A stretch of DNA of 64,000 nucleotides from Halosolutus gelatinilyticus (GCF_023028105.1 NZ_CP095491.1:496001-560000); one strand, 5' to 3'. Positions 16,514 to 26,484 are shown, counted from the first letter of the stretch. Notes: generated by a model not told the origin, from the sequence alone. Numbers and translations are program-made.

Positions 16514-19495
16514 ATGAGTACCGACACTGAACACGTCGAGGAGGGAACGGAAACGTCCGTCCTCGAGGCGTGGCAGGACTGGTATCACCTCCCCGTGGTC
16601 GGAGTCGTGATGCTGTTTATGATCTGGGTGCGGACCCAGGCGTACGACCGCTTCGTCACCGACGACGGTTCGCCTGCCCTGGCGGGTATCGACTCGTGGT
16701 ATCACTGGCGGACGATCAAGTGGACCGCGGAGAACTACCCGCAAACGATGCCCTACGAGATCTGGACCGGGTTCCCGACCGGGAAGTACGTCGGCCAGTT
16801 CGGGACCCTGTTCGACCAGCTCATCGTCACCGCGGCGATGATCGTCGGGTTCGGCGATCCGTCGACCGAGACGCTGTACTCGGTCGCCCTCCTCGCCATC
16901 CCGACGATGGCCGCGCTCGCCGCGGTTCCGGTCTTCTACGGCGGTCGCCGACTCGGCGGCACGATGGGCGGACTCGTCTCCGTGGTCATCCTCGCGCTTA
17001 CCCCCGGCCAGTTCTTCGCCCGATCGACGGTGGGACAGCTCGACCACCACGTCGGCGAGACGCTGTTCATGGCGATCGCGGTCGTCGCGATGATGGTCGC
17101 GCTCGGCGTCGCCGAGCGGGAACAGCCGATCTACGAACTGATCGTCGACAAAGACTGGGGCGCCCTCCGGACGCCGGCGCTGTACAGCGCTCTCGCCGGG
17201 CTTGCGCTCGCGCTGTACATCTGGGTCTGGCCGGCGGCGGTCCTCCTGATCGGCATCTTCGGCGTCTTCTTCGCCGTTCAGCTCTGCCTCGATTACCTCC
17301 GCGGCGTCTCCCCGGATCACGTCGCCTTCGTGGGCGCGGTCAGCCTCGGCGTCACGGCCGTCGTGACGGCGCTGCTGATCGAACGATCGGGGATCGGCGT
17401 AACGAGCTTCAGCTACCTCCAGCCGCTCACCGCGCTCCTCGTCGCCGCCGGCTGCGTCTTCATGGCCTGGCTCGCCCGCGAGTGGAGCGCCCGCGGCCTC
17501 GAACCCCGGTACTACCCGGCGACGATCGTCGGGATCGCGATCGCAGCCGTTGCGGTCATGTGGCTCGCGCTCCCGGGACTCTACGAGACGTTCATCGGGA
17601 ACCTTACGAGTCGCCTGATCCCGCTTAATCCGGGGACGGGGACGCTGACGATCCAGGAGGCGCAGCCGCCGGAGAACTTCCTCTCGCAGTACGTCTTCGA
17701 CGAGTTCGGCGCGGCGTTCTACACGATGCTCGTCGGCCTCGCGCTGCTCGTCGCGCGTCCGCTCCTCGGTCGCGAATTTCGCGCCGAGTACACCCTTATC
17801 GCCGTCTGGACGCTGTTCCTGATCAGCATGGCCGCAACGCAGGTCCGCTTCGCGTACTACCTCGTGCTCGCGGTCGCGATCGTCAACGCCGTCTTCGTCG
17901 CTGACGTCGTGCGCCTGTTCAGTCTCGACGTTCGAGGCGGCGTGGATTCGCTCAGGGAGATCGAAACCTACCAGGTTATCGTGGTCTTCATGGTCGTCCT
18001 GCTGGTGTTCGCGCCGCTCGTCCCGCCGCTCGCCGCCGCGGGCACGACCGTCGTCGACCGCGGCAAGACCGCACAGCCGCACTCCGGCGCCGAGGTCTGG
18101 GAGGAGTCGACCCACTGGCTCGCGGAGAACACGCCCGAGCCCGGGAACTACGGCGGCGCCGGGAATGCCAGCGAACTCGACTACTACGGCACCTACGATC
18201 CCGCCGACGGGGATTACGACTATCCCAACGGCGCCTACGGCGTGATGTCCTGGTGGGACTACGGCCACTTCATCACGACACAGGGCGAGCGGATCCCGCA
18301 CTCGAACCCGTTCCAGCAGAACGCCCGCTCGTCGTCGGCGTACCTCACCGCCGAATCCGAGGAACAGGGCGAACTGATCCTCGACGCGATCGCCTCCGGG
18401 GCGGACGTACGCTGGCGGAATTACCAGAACGAAGACCTCGAGGCGGCGGTCGCGGAGGCCAACGGCACCGACGAGGAGATCCGGTACGTGATGATCGACG
18501 ACCAGATGGCCGGCGGAAAGTTCAGCGCGATCACCCAGTGGGCCGGACCGGGTTACAACCACTACGTAACCCCCGACGGATTCGAGAGGGGCGAGTCGAT
18601 CTCCGCCCAGGAACTCGCGAACGCCTCGCTGCCGTACGACGATACGATGCAGTCGCGGCTCTACTTCGGGGACGCGAACGGGATGGAACACTACCGGCTC
18701 GTCCACGAGAACGACGCGTACACGATGGCGTTCACGAGTTACGCGTTCGTAAACGCCGAAACCGGGAACGTGCTCACTCAGGACCTGAGGTCGCTGTCCA
18801 ACGGGGTGCCGGCCGACGAGGCCAAGTGGGATCCCCAAATCTACGTCAACGAGCGGGGCACGCCGCGGCAGATCCAACAGCGGTACGCCTTCCTTCAGCG
18901 GATCCCTGGCATCGAACTGCAGATCTTCGACGTTCGACAGGCCAGCGCGATAAAGACGTTCGAGCGCGTCGAAGGGGCGACGATCACCGGCACCGCCGAG
19001 GGCGTTCCCGAGGGCGAGTCCGTCTACGCCCAGGTCGAACTCGATCGCGGGACCGGCGGCGGAAACTTCACCTACGTCCAGGAGGCGACCGTGCAGGCCG
19101 ACGGGAGCTTCGAACTGACCGTCCCGTACGCGACGAACGACGAACTCGGCGTCGAAGACGGCTACACGAACAGCTCCGTCGAGGCGATGGGCGAGTACAC
19201 CGTGGTCGCAGGCCAGTACGCGGGACAGACCGCGGTCCCCGAAACGGCCGTCGTCGAGGGAGAGACCGTCGAGGTGACTCTCGAAGAGGTCGAAGATCCC
19301 CCGGAAATCGACGACGGAAACGAAACCGACGGTGGGAACGAGACTGACGCCGGAAACGAAACCGACGGCGGAAACGAAACCGACGGCGCGAACGACGGAG
19401 CCGGCAACGAGAGCAATGAGAGCAACGAGAGCGCGAACGCCGGAAACGCGACCGCCGAACGCGTCGTCTCGCCCGCGGTCGACGTCGCGTCCTGA
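16514..19495 (+). CDS. aglB: Dolichyl-phospho-oligosaccharide: protein glycotransferase (STT3/AglB)
   Basis: This 993-residue protein moves the lipid-linked glycan onto Asn of N-x-S/T sequons outside the cell. The start at 16514 (MSTDTEHVEEG) is chosen over an ATG at 16490 because it follows the TATA box at normal distance. The first loop has Asp60 in GIDSWYHWR. A multi-pass domain covers roughly residues 30-520. The external domain carries the sequon-binding WWDYG at 580-584 and a D-x2-M-x3-K-x3-I motif beginning at Asp662 (DDQMAGGKFSAI), the DM-type archaeal variant. The last 60 residues are a low-complexity Gly/Asn/Glu/Asp tail with eight N-x-S/T sequons. The DUF368 gene follows. Confidence 0.95.
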   Translation: MSTDTEHVEEGTETSVLEAWQDWYHLPVVGVVMLFMIWVRTQAYDRFVTDDGSPALAGIDSWYHWRTIKWTAENYPQTMPYEIWTGFPTGKYVGQFGTLFDQLIVTAAMIVGFGDPSTETLYSVALLAIPTMAALAAVPVFYGGRRLGGTMGGLVSVVILALTPGQFFARSTVGQLDHHVGETLFMAIAVVAMMVALGVAEREQPIYELIVDKDWGALRTPALYSALAGLALALYIWVWPAAVLLIGIFGVFFAVQLCLDYLRGVSPDHVAFVGAVSLGVTAVVTALLIERSGIGVTSFSYLQPLTALLVAAGCVFMAWLAREWSARGLEPRYYPATIVGIAIAAVAVMWLALPGLYETFIGNLTSRLIPLNPGTGTLTIQEAQPPENFLSQYVFDEFGAAFYTMLVGLALLVARPLLGREFRAEYTLIAVWTLFLISMAATQVRFAYYLVLAVAIVNAVFVADVVRLFSLDVRGGVDSLREIETYQVIVVFMVVLLVFAPLVPPLAAAGTTVVDRGKTAQPHSGAEVWEESTHWLAENTPEPGNYGGAGNASELDYYGTYDPADGDYDYPNGAYGVMSWWDYGHFITTQGERIPHSNPFQQNARSSSAYLTAESEEQGELILDAIASGADVRWRNYQNEDLEAAVAEANGTDEEIRYVMIDDQMAGGKFSAITQWAGPGYNHYVTPDGFERGESISAQELANASLPYDDTMQSRLYFGDANGMEHYRLVHENDAYTMAFTSYAFVNAETGNVLTQDLRSLSNGVPADEAKWDPQIYVNERGTPRQIQQRYAFLQRIPGIELQIFDVRQASAIKTFERVEGATITGTAEGVPEGESVYAQVELDRGTGGGNFTYVQEATVQADGSFELTVPYATNDELGVEDGYTNSSVEAMGEYTVVAGQYAGQTAVPETAVVEGETVEVTLEEVEDPPEIDDGNETDGGNETDAGNETDGGNETDGANDGAGNESNESNESANAGNATAERVVSPAVDVAS

Positions 19496-19616
19496 TCCCG
19501 GTTCGATCGACTCGATCGCTCGTAGCGCGGGCGTCCGGTCCCGCGATTTCGACCCTCCGGTCACCGCGTCCGGAAAGTGGGAATCCTTTTGAGGGCGTCC
19601 GGAATACCACAGCACG

Positions 19617-20543
19617 ATGCGGGAACTTCTCGTCGTCTACTGCAAGGGATTCTCGATGGGATCGGCGGACGTCGTCCCCGGCGTTTCGGGGGCGACGATC
19701 GCGCTCATCGTCGGGATCTACGATCGGTTGATCGCCGCGATCACGGCGATCGATCCGCGCCGATTCGGAGCGATCCGCCGCGTTCACGAGCCGGAGGGGC
19801 GGGCGGCGCTCCAGGCAGAACTCGAACGAATCGACGCGCCGTTTCTACTGGCGTTGGGGTTGGGGATCGCGACGGCGATCGTGACGCTCTCCCGGGTCAT
19901 GCACGTCGCGACCGCCGAGTACCCCGTTCCGACGTACGGCTTCTTCTTCGGGTTGATCGCCGCCTCGGCGATCGTCCTCTACGGCGAGATCGACGAGTGG
20001 ACCGCGTGGCGGGTCGCGGTCTCCGTTGCGGCCGTCGTCTTCGCGGCGGCCGTGACGGGCGTCACCGCGGGCGCCACGTCGCACGGACCGGCGATGGTCT
20101 TTTTCGCCGGCGCGATCGCGATCTGTGCGATGATTCTCCCGGGCGTCTCCGGATCGTTCTTCCTGCTGGTGCTCGGTCAGTACGAGTATATGACCGGGAC
20201 CCTGAGCCGGTTCGTCGACGGCGTTCTCGGCGCGCTGAACGGCGATCCGCTGGCGCCGGTCGTCGAGACCGGAACGGTCGTCGCGATCTTCGGCGTCGGG
20301 GCGGTACTCGGGCTGTTTACGATGGCTCACGTCGTCCGCCGGGCGCTCGATCGGTACCGGCAGACGACGTTGGCGTTCCTCGTGAGTCTGATGGTCGGCG
20401 CGCTCGGGTTGCCGATCGCCAGAATCGAGGATGGACTCGGCGTCACGCCCGGCGGAACGCTCGGCGTCGCGCTCTTCGCGGCCGTCGTCGGCGCGGCAGC
20501 CGTCCTGCTGGTCGATCGGTACACGGATGATCTGGAGTACTAG
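19617..20543 (+). CDS. DUF368 (PopT-type) polyprenyl-phosphate translocase candidate
   Basis: The 308-residue protein has about eight membrane segments. It opens with the DUF368 signature KGFSMGSADVVPGVSGATIAL and repeats a related motif in the second half (ILPGVSGSFFLLVLGQYEYM). Bacterial DUF368 proteins (PopT) were shown to return undecaprenyl phosphate across the membrane. Here it sits directly downstream of aglB. By inference it could recycle the dolichyl phosphate left after glycan transfer. A TATA-like TCCTTTTG near 19584 gives it its own promoter about 27 bases before the ATG. Confidence 0.85.
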   Translation: MRELLVVYCKGFSMGSADVVPGVSGATIALIVGIYDRLIAAITAIDPRRFGAIRRVHEPEGRAALQAELERIDAPFLLALGLGIATAIVTLSRVMHVATAEYPVPTYGFFFGLIAASAIVLYGEIDEWTAWRVAVSVAAVVFAAAVTGVTAGATSHGPAMVFFAGAIAICAMILPGVSGSFFLLVLGQYEYMTGTLSRFVDGVLGALNGDPLAPVVETGTVVAIFGVGAVLGLFTMAHVVRRALDRYRQTTLAFLVSLMVGALGLPIARIEDGLGVTPGGTLGVALFAAVVGAAAVLLVDRYTDDLEY

Positions 20544-20645
20544 CGCTCGATCCGCTCTCGGATCGTTCGACCCCCGGCACTCTTTCAGCCGTCGATAGGC
20601 ACACCGGATCGTTCGCGGGACGCAAAACGAGAGATCGAACGCCGG

Positions 20646-21803
20646 TCAGGCGTCGTCCGCGACGGAGGCTAACGCCCGAAAGGCGATCGTCGGGAATCGA
20701 AGTTCGACGGTGCTGGGACGGCGCCCGCTCCCACTCGAGGGCAGTGGAACGCGCTCGATCACGCCGCGATCGGCGAGTTCGTAGAGGAATCGTTTGACGG
20801 TCCCGGCCGTCAGCGACGATCGGCCCGCGATGTCGGCCGCGACCTCGCGGATCGGCCGACCGGCGGACTCGACCGAGATGAGATCCAACAGAACGTGCTG
20901 GCGCGTTTCCTGGAGCGCGAGCGCCCGGTCGACGTGAACCCCGTTCTCGGGGACGTCGGCCATCGCCGCCTCCAGGTGGCCGGCGTCGATCCGAGCGCTC
21001 CGTTCGTCGCTCGCGAGGATCGCGGCCCCGAACAGGGCCGCGAGCGCGTCGTGCGCGTTGCCGTCGGCCCACTCGGCCAGTTCGCGGACGAATTCGTGGT
21101 CGAGCGCGCCCGCGGCCAGTCCCGTCGACGCTCGATCGGTGACGACGTCGACGAGTTCGTGCTGGCGGTACGCCGGCACGGTGACGGTGGGTCCGTCCCA
21201 CTCGTCGGGTTCGCGCTGACCGACCGCGATCGCGGTGACGCTCTCGGCGGCCGGTTCCAGCAGGGAGCGGACCCGACCGTAGGCGAGCGTCTCCGGTTCG
21301 TCGTGGTGGTCGATCGCGACGATCGCGCGTCGATCGTGCCGTGAGAGGCGGTCGCAGAGGCGATCGCGGAGGTCGTCGGTGCCGACGCCGCTTTCCGGAA
21401 CGGTGTCGCTCGAGACGACGGAGAGGACGGCCCTGTAGAAGGCGAAGGCGCTGTCGACGCGGCGCGCGTCGACGTAGACGAACCACGTCACCGGGCCCGA
21501 ACTGCCGCCGCGAGTCGTCGTTCCCATCGCCTGCGAGGATTCGCCGAACCGTTCGTTCATCGCGTTGAACAGCGCGGTGACGATCGCCGACGTCCCGGAC
21601 CCCGCCGGCCCGACGACGGCGACCGGCGGCGGGAGGCCCCCGTCGAACACCGGCTCGAGTTCGTCGAGCAACTGTTCGAGCACGGGACCGCGGCCGACCG
21701 GCTCGGATCGGTGAACCACCGGGCTGAGGTGTTCGCGATCGACGACGACCGCCCGGCCCTGGTGGACTGACCGCCGACGAGCGATCCGTTCCTGCAGGTT
21801 CAT
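20646..21803 (-). CDS. Cdc6/Orc1-like AAA+ ATPase with winged helix, coupled to glpC
   Basis: This protein of 385 residues has Walker A (GPAGSGTSAI, residues about 63-72), a Walker B-like AIVAIDHHDE, a lid region (AEWADGNAHDALAALFGAA) and a C-terminal winged helix (about 300-370). That is the layout of Orc1/Cdc6 replication initiators and their relatives. The start at 21803 overlaps the glpC stop as ATGA, so its translation is probably coupled to glpC. There is no origin-like AT-rich repeat nearby. A regulatory role linked to glycerol use is therefore an open alternative to a replication role. Longer upstream starts would run inside glpC and are rejected. Confidence 0.8.
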   Translation of the reverse strand: MNLQERIARRRSVHQGRAVVVDREHLSPVVHRSEPVGRGPVLEQLLDELEPVFDGGLPPPVAVVGPAGSGTSAIVTALFNAMNERFGESSQAMGTTTRGGSSGPVTWFVYVDARRVDSAFAFYRAVLSVVSSDTVPESGVGTDDLRDRLCDRLSRHDRRAIVAIDHHDEPETLAYGRVRSLLEPAAESVTAIAVGQREPDEWDGPTVTVPAYRQHELVDVVTDRASTGLAAGALDHEFVRELAEWADGNAHDALAALFGAAILASDERSARIDAGHLEAAMADVPENGVHVDRALALQETRQHVLLDLISVESAGRPIREVAADIAGRSSLTAGTVKRFLYELADRGVIERVPLPSSGSGRRPSTVELRFPTIAFRALASVADDA

Positions 21804-23113
21804 TCCTTCGTCCCGACGAGCGCGTCCTCGAGTACCTCGAGCGTGTGGGTGATCTCGTAGCCGGTTCCGTGTTCCATCTGCATCGAACAGGTCGGACATT
21901 CGGTGAGGCCGGTCGTAGCGTCGGCGGCGTCCATGTGCTCGAACATTTCCTCGCCGATTTTCATGGACGTTTCGTAATTCTCCGCCTTCCAGCCGTAGGT
22001 GCCGGAAATGCCGGAACAGGAGTCGCCGACGTCCTCGGCGTCGACGCCGTCGATCAGGGCCATCAGTTCGACCGTCTGTCCGTCCAGTCCCTGGTTGCGC
22101 GAGTGACACGGCGCGTGGTAGGCGTACCGCTCGCCGTCGACGGACGTCCCCTCGAGCGCGGCCTCGAGATCTTCGTGAACCCGGAGGTACTCGATCGCGT
22201 CCCAGGTGTTCTCGGCGACGGTCTCGGTGTCATCGAAGTCGAACAGTTCGGGGTACTCCTGGCGGAGCGACATCGAACACGAGCTACACGAGGCGATGAC
22301 GTCGGCGCCGTCTTCGATCGCGGCGCCGAGTTCGCGGACGTTCGTCTCGGCCGCCCGGCGCGCGTCGTCTAACATCCCATTCGCGAACATCGGCGTGCCG
22401 GAACAGGACTGCTCGGGGACCATGATCTCGTAGCCGAAGCGTTCGTAGACTCGAACCAGCGCCTTCGCGACCTGCGGGGTGTTGTAGTTCGAGTAGCAGC
22501 CGTGGAAGTAGGCGATGCGCTTGTTCTCGTTTCGAACCTGCGCGCCGCCGCGTTCGGCCCACCACTCCCGGAACGTCTGCGTCGCGAACTCCGGAAACTC
22601 CCGCTCGCCCGTGATGCCGAGCAATTTTTCGCCCATCCACTTCGTGACGGACAGGCCCATCACGAAGTTCGCCGTCCGCGGGAAGGCCGCCCCCAGCGGC
22701 GCGAGTCGACGGTAGTTCGCCAGGATCCGGTTGCGGACGTACTCGCGGGAGAACGTGTCCATGTGCTCGTCGACGTACTCGCCCCGAGCCGCGTTGTGCA
22801 TCTGCGACAGCGGCACCTCGGAGGGGCAGGCGCCGTCGCAGCGCATGCAGTTCGAGCACTTCATCACCGAGCTATCGATGTCGTGGTCCTCCTGGCGCTT
22901 GAGCCGCCACTGCTCGGGTCCCTGGAACTTCGGGCCGGGGAACTCGTCGTCGACCTCCGCCACCGGACAGTTGGTGTCGCAGGTCGAGCACTTATAACAG
23001 TTGTCCGCGCCCGGTCGGAGGTCCATGTCCTCCGCTTCGGGGAAGACCTGGATCGGCTCGAAGTCGTCGCTTCCCGGTACGTGGTCGTCGGTCGGTCGTT
23101 CTGCATCGCTCAT
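21800..23113 (-). CDS. glpC: Anaerobic glycerol-3-phosphate dehydrogenase subunit C
   Basis: The 437-residue subunit carries electrons from GlpAB to the membrane quinone pool. Two [4Fe-4S] ferredoxin motifs are visible near the N-terminus (CYKCSTCDTNCP and CSNCMRCDGACP). Two CCG-type domains follow (CYSNYNTPQ...CSGTPM and HAPCHSRNQG...CSGISGTYG, CPTC). This matches GlpC and the HdrD-like family. It starts 34 bases after glpB ends and shares an ATGA overlap with the downstream ATPase gene. Confidence 0.92.
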   Translation of the reverse strand: MSDAERPTDDHVPGSDDFEPIQVFPEAEDMDLRPGADNCYKCSTCDTNCPVAEVDDEFPGPKFQGPEQWRLKRQEDHDIDSSVMKCSNCMRCDGACPSEVPLSQMHNAARGEYVDEHMDTFSREYVRNRILANYRRLAPLGAAFPRTANFVMGLSVTKWMGEKLLGITGEREFPEFATQTFREWWAERGGAQVRNENKRIAYFHGCYSNYNTPQVAKALVRVYERFGYEIMVPEQSCSGTPMFANGMLDDARRAAETNVRELGAAIEDGADVIASCSSCSMSLRQEYPELFDFDDTETVAENTWDAIEYLRVHEDLEAALEGTSVDGERYAYHAPCHSRNQGLDGQTVELMALIDGVDAEDVGDSCSGISGTYGWKAENYETSMKIGEEMFEHMDAADATTGLTECPTCSMQMEHGTGYEITHTLEVLEDALVGTKE

Positions 23114-23147
23114 CGAATCACCTCACATCCGCTCGTCTGTCGATCGG

Positions 23148-24536
23148 TCATGGTCGGTACCCCACCTCGTCGCCGGCGCGGCGACCGGCGGCGTAGCCCG
23201 TCGCGAGCGAGACGCCGGCGCCGGACTTCTCGGCCGCGTAGTCGTAGCCGCCGAGCACCGCGCCCGCGGCTCGCAGGTTCTCGAACTCCGGCTCGTCATC
23301 GGCGTCGAGCGGCCGCAGCTCCCGATCGGCCGGGAGTCCGAACCGTGCGTAGGGGTGCTCGCCGAAGGCGTCGTCGACGAACCAGTCGTACCGATCGGGA
23401 GCGTGGGGCACGTAACAGTCGAAGATCGGTTCGAAGACGACGCCCGATCGCTCCGTCGCGGCGGATCCGCCGGCGTCGGCGGGTTCGACCCCGTCGGTTC
23501 GGACGTCGTCGTCACGGGAGCCGGACTCGACGCTGCGGTCCGACCGGATCCCCTTACCGACCAGTCCCCCCGTCGCGAGCACGTACTGCTCGGCCCGGTG
23601 GGGAATCTCCGTCCCGTTCCGGTCGACGATCACGCGATCGATCCGATCGGCGCCGGTCCCGTTCGTCTGGTAGTCAATCACGGGCACGCCCGCGGTCACG
23701 CGAACGCTGGCGTCCTCGAGGGCGGCGTACAGCAGATCGTCGAGTCGCATTCCGGGGAGGCTGGGCGGCCCCATCGGGACTTCGAATACGTCGGCGCCGA
23801 TCGCGGCCGCGAGATCGGCGCGCACTTCGTCCGCGTGTTCGTCGCCCAGGATCGCCGGAAAGCCGACGCGGGACTCGTCCGCGAGGTGCGGGCGAATCGC
23901 TTCCGCGAGCGCCTCGCGGGCGGTCGCGGACCCGGTCCCCGTTTCGACCGTCTCCTCCCGGTCGAGCAGGTTCGAATAGCGGGTGATCTTCGCGTCGTCC
24001 CGACGGATGCCGGGGAACGAGAGGGTCACGCCGCGAGCCTCGAAGGGAACGCCGGCCGCGTCGAGGTGGGCCGCGGCGAGCGGGGCGTCGAAGTCCGCCA
24101 GCGTCTCGAAGCCGACCAGGAGCATGTCCCGCGGATCGCTCGCCAGGCCGGCGGCGGTCGACGCGGGGTAGCGGGCGGTCGGTTTGACGGTCCCGCCGTG
24201 GGTCGGTACGAGCGCGTTCGTATCCGTGTGCCCGCCCTCGTACGCGGGGCCGGCGATCCGGTCGAAGAACGCGAGCGCGTCCCGGATCGTTTCCTCCCCG
24301 ACGCGTCGATAGGGATGGCTATCGGGGAGATCGGCGATCGCGTCGAAGGGATCGACGAGCGGCCCGTTTACGCCGGACGCGTACCCCAGCACGTCGATCA
24401 GGCCGCTGGCGTGGCGGAGCGTGCTCTGTTTGAACGTGACGAGCCGAACGCAGACGTCGCGGTCCGCGGCCGCGAGCGCGGCCGTCGCTCCCGCGAGGCC
24501 GCCGCCGATAACGAGGACGTCGTCTTCGATCGCCAT
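23148..24536 (-). CDS. glpB: Anaerobic glycerol-3-phosphate dehydrogenase subunit B
   Basis: The 462-residue flavoprotein starts with a dinucleotide-binding motif (DVLVIGGGLAGATAALAAA) and ends in a second Rossmann-like part (LRAAGAVLGGYDYA). GlpB pairs with GlpA to oxidise glycerol-3-phosphate to dihydroxyacetone phosphate. The start ATG at 24536 is one base after the glpA stop codon, so the genes are co-translated. An acidic insertion rich in Asp and Gly near residues 340-360 is typical of haloarchaeal surface loops. Confidence 0.9.
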   Translation of the reverse strand: MAIEDDVLVIGGGLAGATAALAAADRDVCVRLVTFKQSTLRHASGLIDVLGYASGVNGPLVDPFDAIADLPDSHPYRRVGEETIRDALAFFDRIAGPAYEGGHTDTNALVPTHGGTVKPTARYPASTAAGLASDPRDMLLVGFETLADFDAPLAAAHLDAAGVPFEARGVTLSFPGIRRDDAKITRYSNLLDREETVETGTGSATAREALAEAIRPHLADESRVGFPAILGDEHADEVRADLAAAIGADVFEVPMGPPSLPGMRLDDLLYAALEDASVRVTAGVPVIDYQTNGTGADRIDRVIVDRNGTEIPHRAEQYVLATGGLVGKGIRSDRSVESGSRDDDVRTDGVEPADAGGSAATERSGVVFEPIFDCYVPHAPDRYDWFVDDAFGEHPYARFGLPADRELRPLDADDEPEFENLRAAGAVLGGYDYAAEKSGAGVSLATGYAAGRRAGDEVGYRP

Positions 24537-24537
24537 C

Positions 24538-26259
24538 TCAGCGCCCTCCGTCGCGTCCGCCGTCGGCGTGCGGTTCCGCTCTCGCGCGGCCGCCGTCGAA
24601 CGCCGAGTACTCGACCGGATCGCTCTCGGTCGCGTTCGCGGGATCGCGATCGCGGTTCATCGTCGTCGCGTGCAGCGCGTAGTTGAGCATGGCCTGTGAG
24701 AGCTGCTCGCCCCAGAGGGCGTGGCGCTCGCCCTTCCAGCGCTCCTGAAAGAGCTCGTCGAGGGCCGCTCGAACCGTCGCCTCGTCGTACTCGGGGTGGA
24801 GCTCGTTCGCCATGTTCTGACAGCAGAAGCCGCCCTGGCAGTTGCCCATCGAGGCGCGCGTCCGAATCCGGATCGCGTTGAGGTCGGAGCCGGACTGCGA
24901 GATTGCGTCCTGAATCTCGGCGCGGGTGACGCCTTCGCACTGGCAGATGACGGGGTTTGCCTCGTTCGTGTCGAGCACCTCGCGCGCGCGGCTGCCGAGC
25001 CGTTGCCTGCTCCGGCGGGCGATCGGCGATCGTAGCCCGAACGAGTCCATGCCGTCGTCGAGCACCGAGCGGTCCTCGCTGCCGGGTAAGGGCTCCGTCG
25101 CGGTGTCACAGGAGGCGCGAACGCCGAGTTTCTCGCAGACGTGATCCGAGATCTGCTCGGCCATCATCCGGTAGGTGGTGAACTTCCCGCCGACGATGCT
25201 GGTCATGCCGGCGACGCCGTCGCGATCGGCGTGGTCGAGCAGGAAGAAATCCCGCGTGATGTCCGTCGGGTCGGTGGTCCCCGTTCCCGGCGGCTCGTAC
25301 AGCGGGCGGACGCCCCAGAACGAGCGGATCGTCCGCGCTTCGGACATGATCGGGACGAGTTCCGAGAGGGTGTCGATCATGTGGTCGACCTCCCACTGCT
25401 CCTCGGGGTAGTCGTCCGGATCCTCGACCTCCTCGTCGGTCGTCCCCAGGATCGCCGTCGTTTCGTGGGGAACGATGATGTCAGCGTCGCCTTTCGGCCG
25501 GCAGCGGTTGATTACCGTGTCGACCTGCCGGACGTTCATAATCGTCATGACGCCCTTCGAGGGGCGCACTTCGACGTTCAGGTCGGCCATCGCGCCGATC
25601 CGGCCGGCCCACGCGCCCGTCGCGTTGACGACGTAGTCGGCCGTGATCTCCTCCGTGGTCCCGGGCGTTCTGTGCGTGCGCTTGCCCGGGCCGGAGTCGT
25701 GGCGCACTTTCGCGCCGTAGATGTCGTCGCCGTCGCGAAGCAGGTCGACGACCTCGGCGTGAGTTTCGACGCGCGCGCCGTGGTTCTCGGCGTCGATGGC
25801 GTTCGCGACGCAGAGTCGGAACGGGTCGACCGCGCCGTCGGGGACCTCGATCGCGCGCTTGACGTCTTTCGCGAGGTACGGCTCGACCTCGCGGGCCTCC
25901 CGTCCCGAGAGGGCGCGCGCCGGAATGTCGCACTCGCGACAGCCCTCGAGTTTCTCCCGGAAGTAGTCGTCCGGGTCCTCGGGGCGCTGGACGAACAGCC
26001 CACCGGTCATCTCGACGCAGTGACCGGCGATCTCCCGCAACACTTCGTTCTCTTCGATACACTCCGTCGCGCTGGCCCGATCGGAGACGGCGTACCGACC
26101 GCCGCTGTGGAGGAGGCCGTGCATCCGGCCGGTCGTCCCGCCTGTCAGATTGCCTCGCTCGACGAGCGTGACCTCGAGCCCGCGCATCGCCAGATCCCTG
26201 GCGATACCACAGCCCGTCGATCCGCCCCCGAGGACGAGGACCTCGGTGTTCTGTGCCAT
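24538..26259 (-). CDS. glpA: Anaerobic glycerol-3-phosphate dehydrogenase subunit A
   Basis: The 573-residue catalytic subunit starts with [21 protein letters not shown] for FAD binding and carries the DAO-family pattern [19 protein letters not shown]-terminal BFD-like [2Fe-2S] domain is shown by CQC near residue 430 and [10 protein letters not shown] near 465. It oxidises glycerol-3-phosphate made by GlpK. It heads the glpA-glpB-glpC-ATPase operon. The TATA-like GATAAAATAAA at 26289-26300 on the minus strand gives a leader of only about ten bases. It is divergent from glpK, so one control region serves both. Confidence 0.93.
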   Translation of the reverse strand: MAQNTEVLVLGGGSTGCGIARDLAMRGLEVTLVERGNLTGGTTGRMHGLLHSGGRYAVSDRASATECIEENEVLREIAGHCVEMTGGLFVQRPEDPDDYFREKLEGCRECDIPARALSGREAREVEPYLAKDVKRAIEVPDGAVDPFRLCVANAIDAENHGARVETHAEVVDLLRDGDDIYGAKVRHDSGPGKRTHRTPGTTEEITADYVVNATGAWAGRIGAMADLNVEVRPSKGVMTIMNVRQVDTVINRCRPKGDADIIVPHETTAILGTTDEEVEDPDDYPEEQWEVDHMIDTLSELVPIMSEARTIRSFWGVRPLYEPPGTGTTDPTDITRDFFLLDHADRDGVAGMTSIVGGKFTTYRMMAEQISDHVCEKLGVRASCDTATEPLPGSEDRSVLDDGMDSFGLRSPIARRSRQRLGSRAREVLDTNEANPVICQCEGVTRAEIQDAISQSGSDLNAIRIRTRASMGNCQGGFCCQNMANELHPEYDEATVRAALDELFQERWKGERHALWGEQLSQAMLNYALHATTMNRDRDPANATESDPVEYSAFDGGRARAEPHADGGRDGGR

Positions 26260-26288
26260 CCCTTCACTCTCACCTAGGAGGCCTCCGT

Positions 26289-26300
26289 CTTTATTTTATC
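26289..26300 (-). promoter_or_regulatory. TATA box of the glpABC operon
   Basis: Minus-strand GATAAAATAAA lies about 30-40 bases upstream of the glpA ATG. Transcription would begin about ten bases before the start codon. Confidence 0.5.
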
Positions 26301-26484
26301 GGCGCTGGCCGAATACCCATAACAAACGGAATGTATCGCGACCGGTCTCGATCGGCAGAAAATCTCTGTCCGCGATGCGACCGTTCCAGCATCCGTGAAT
26401 ACCCCGAAATCCGGCCAATACGACTCACACTTCCCCCGTAATTATAACGTATATTATGTCATTTCGATGGGGTCTTCGGAAACA

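Noticed and set aside
16511-19615. Antisense frame of 1034 codons over aglB
   Set aside because: AglB motifs on the plus strand are unmistakable; antisense openness is a known effect of high G/C third positions.
20646-22109. Longer N-terminus for the Cdc6-like ATPase
   Set aside because: The extra 100 codons lie inside glpC and are Arg/Gly-rich; the ATG at 21803 overlaps the glpC stop and starts a normal N-terminus.
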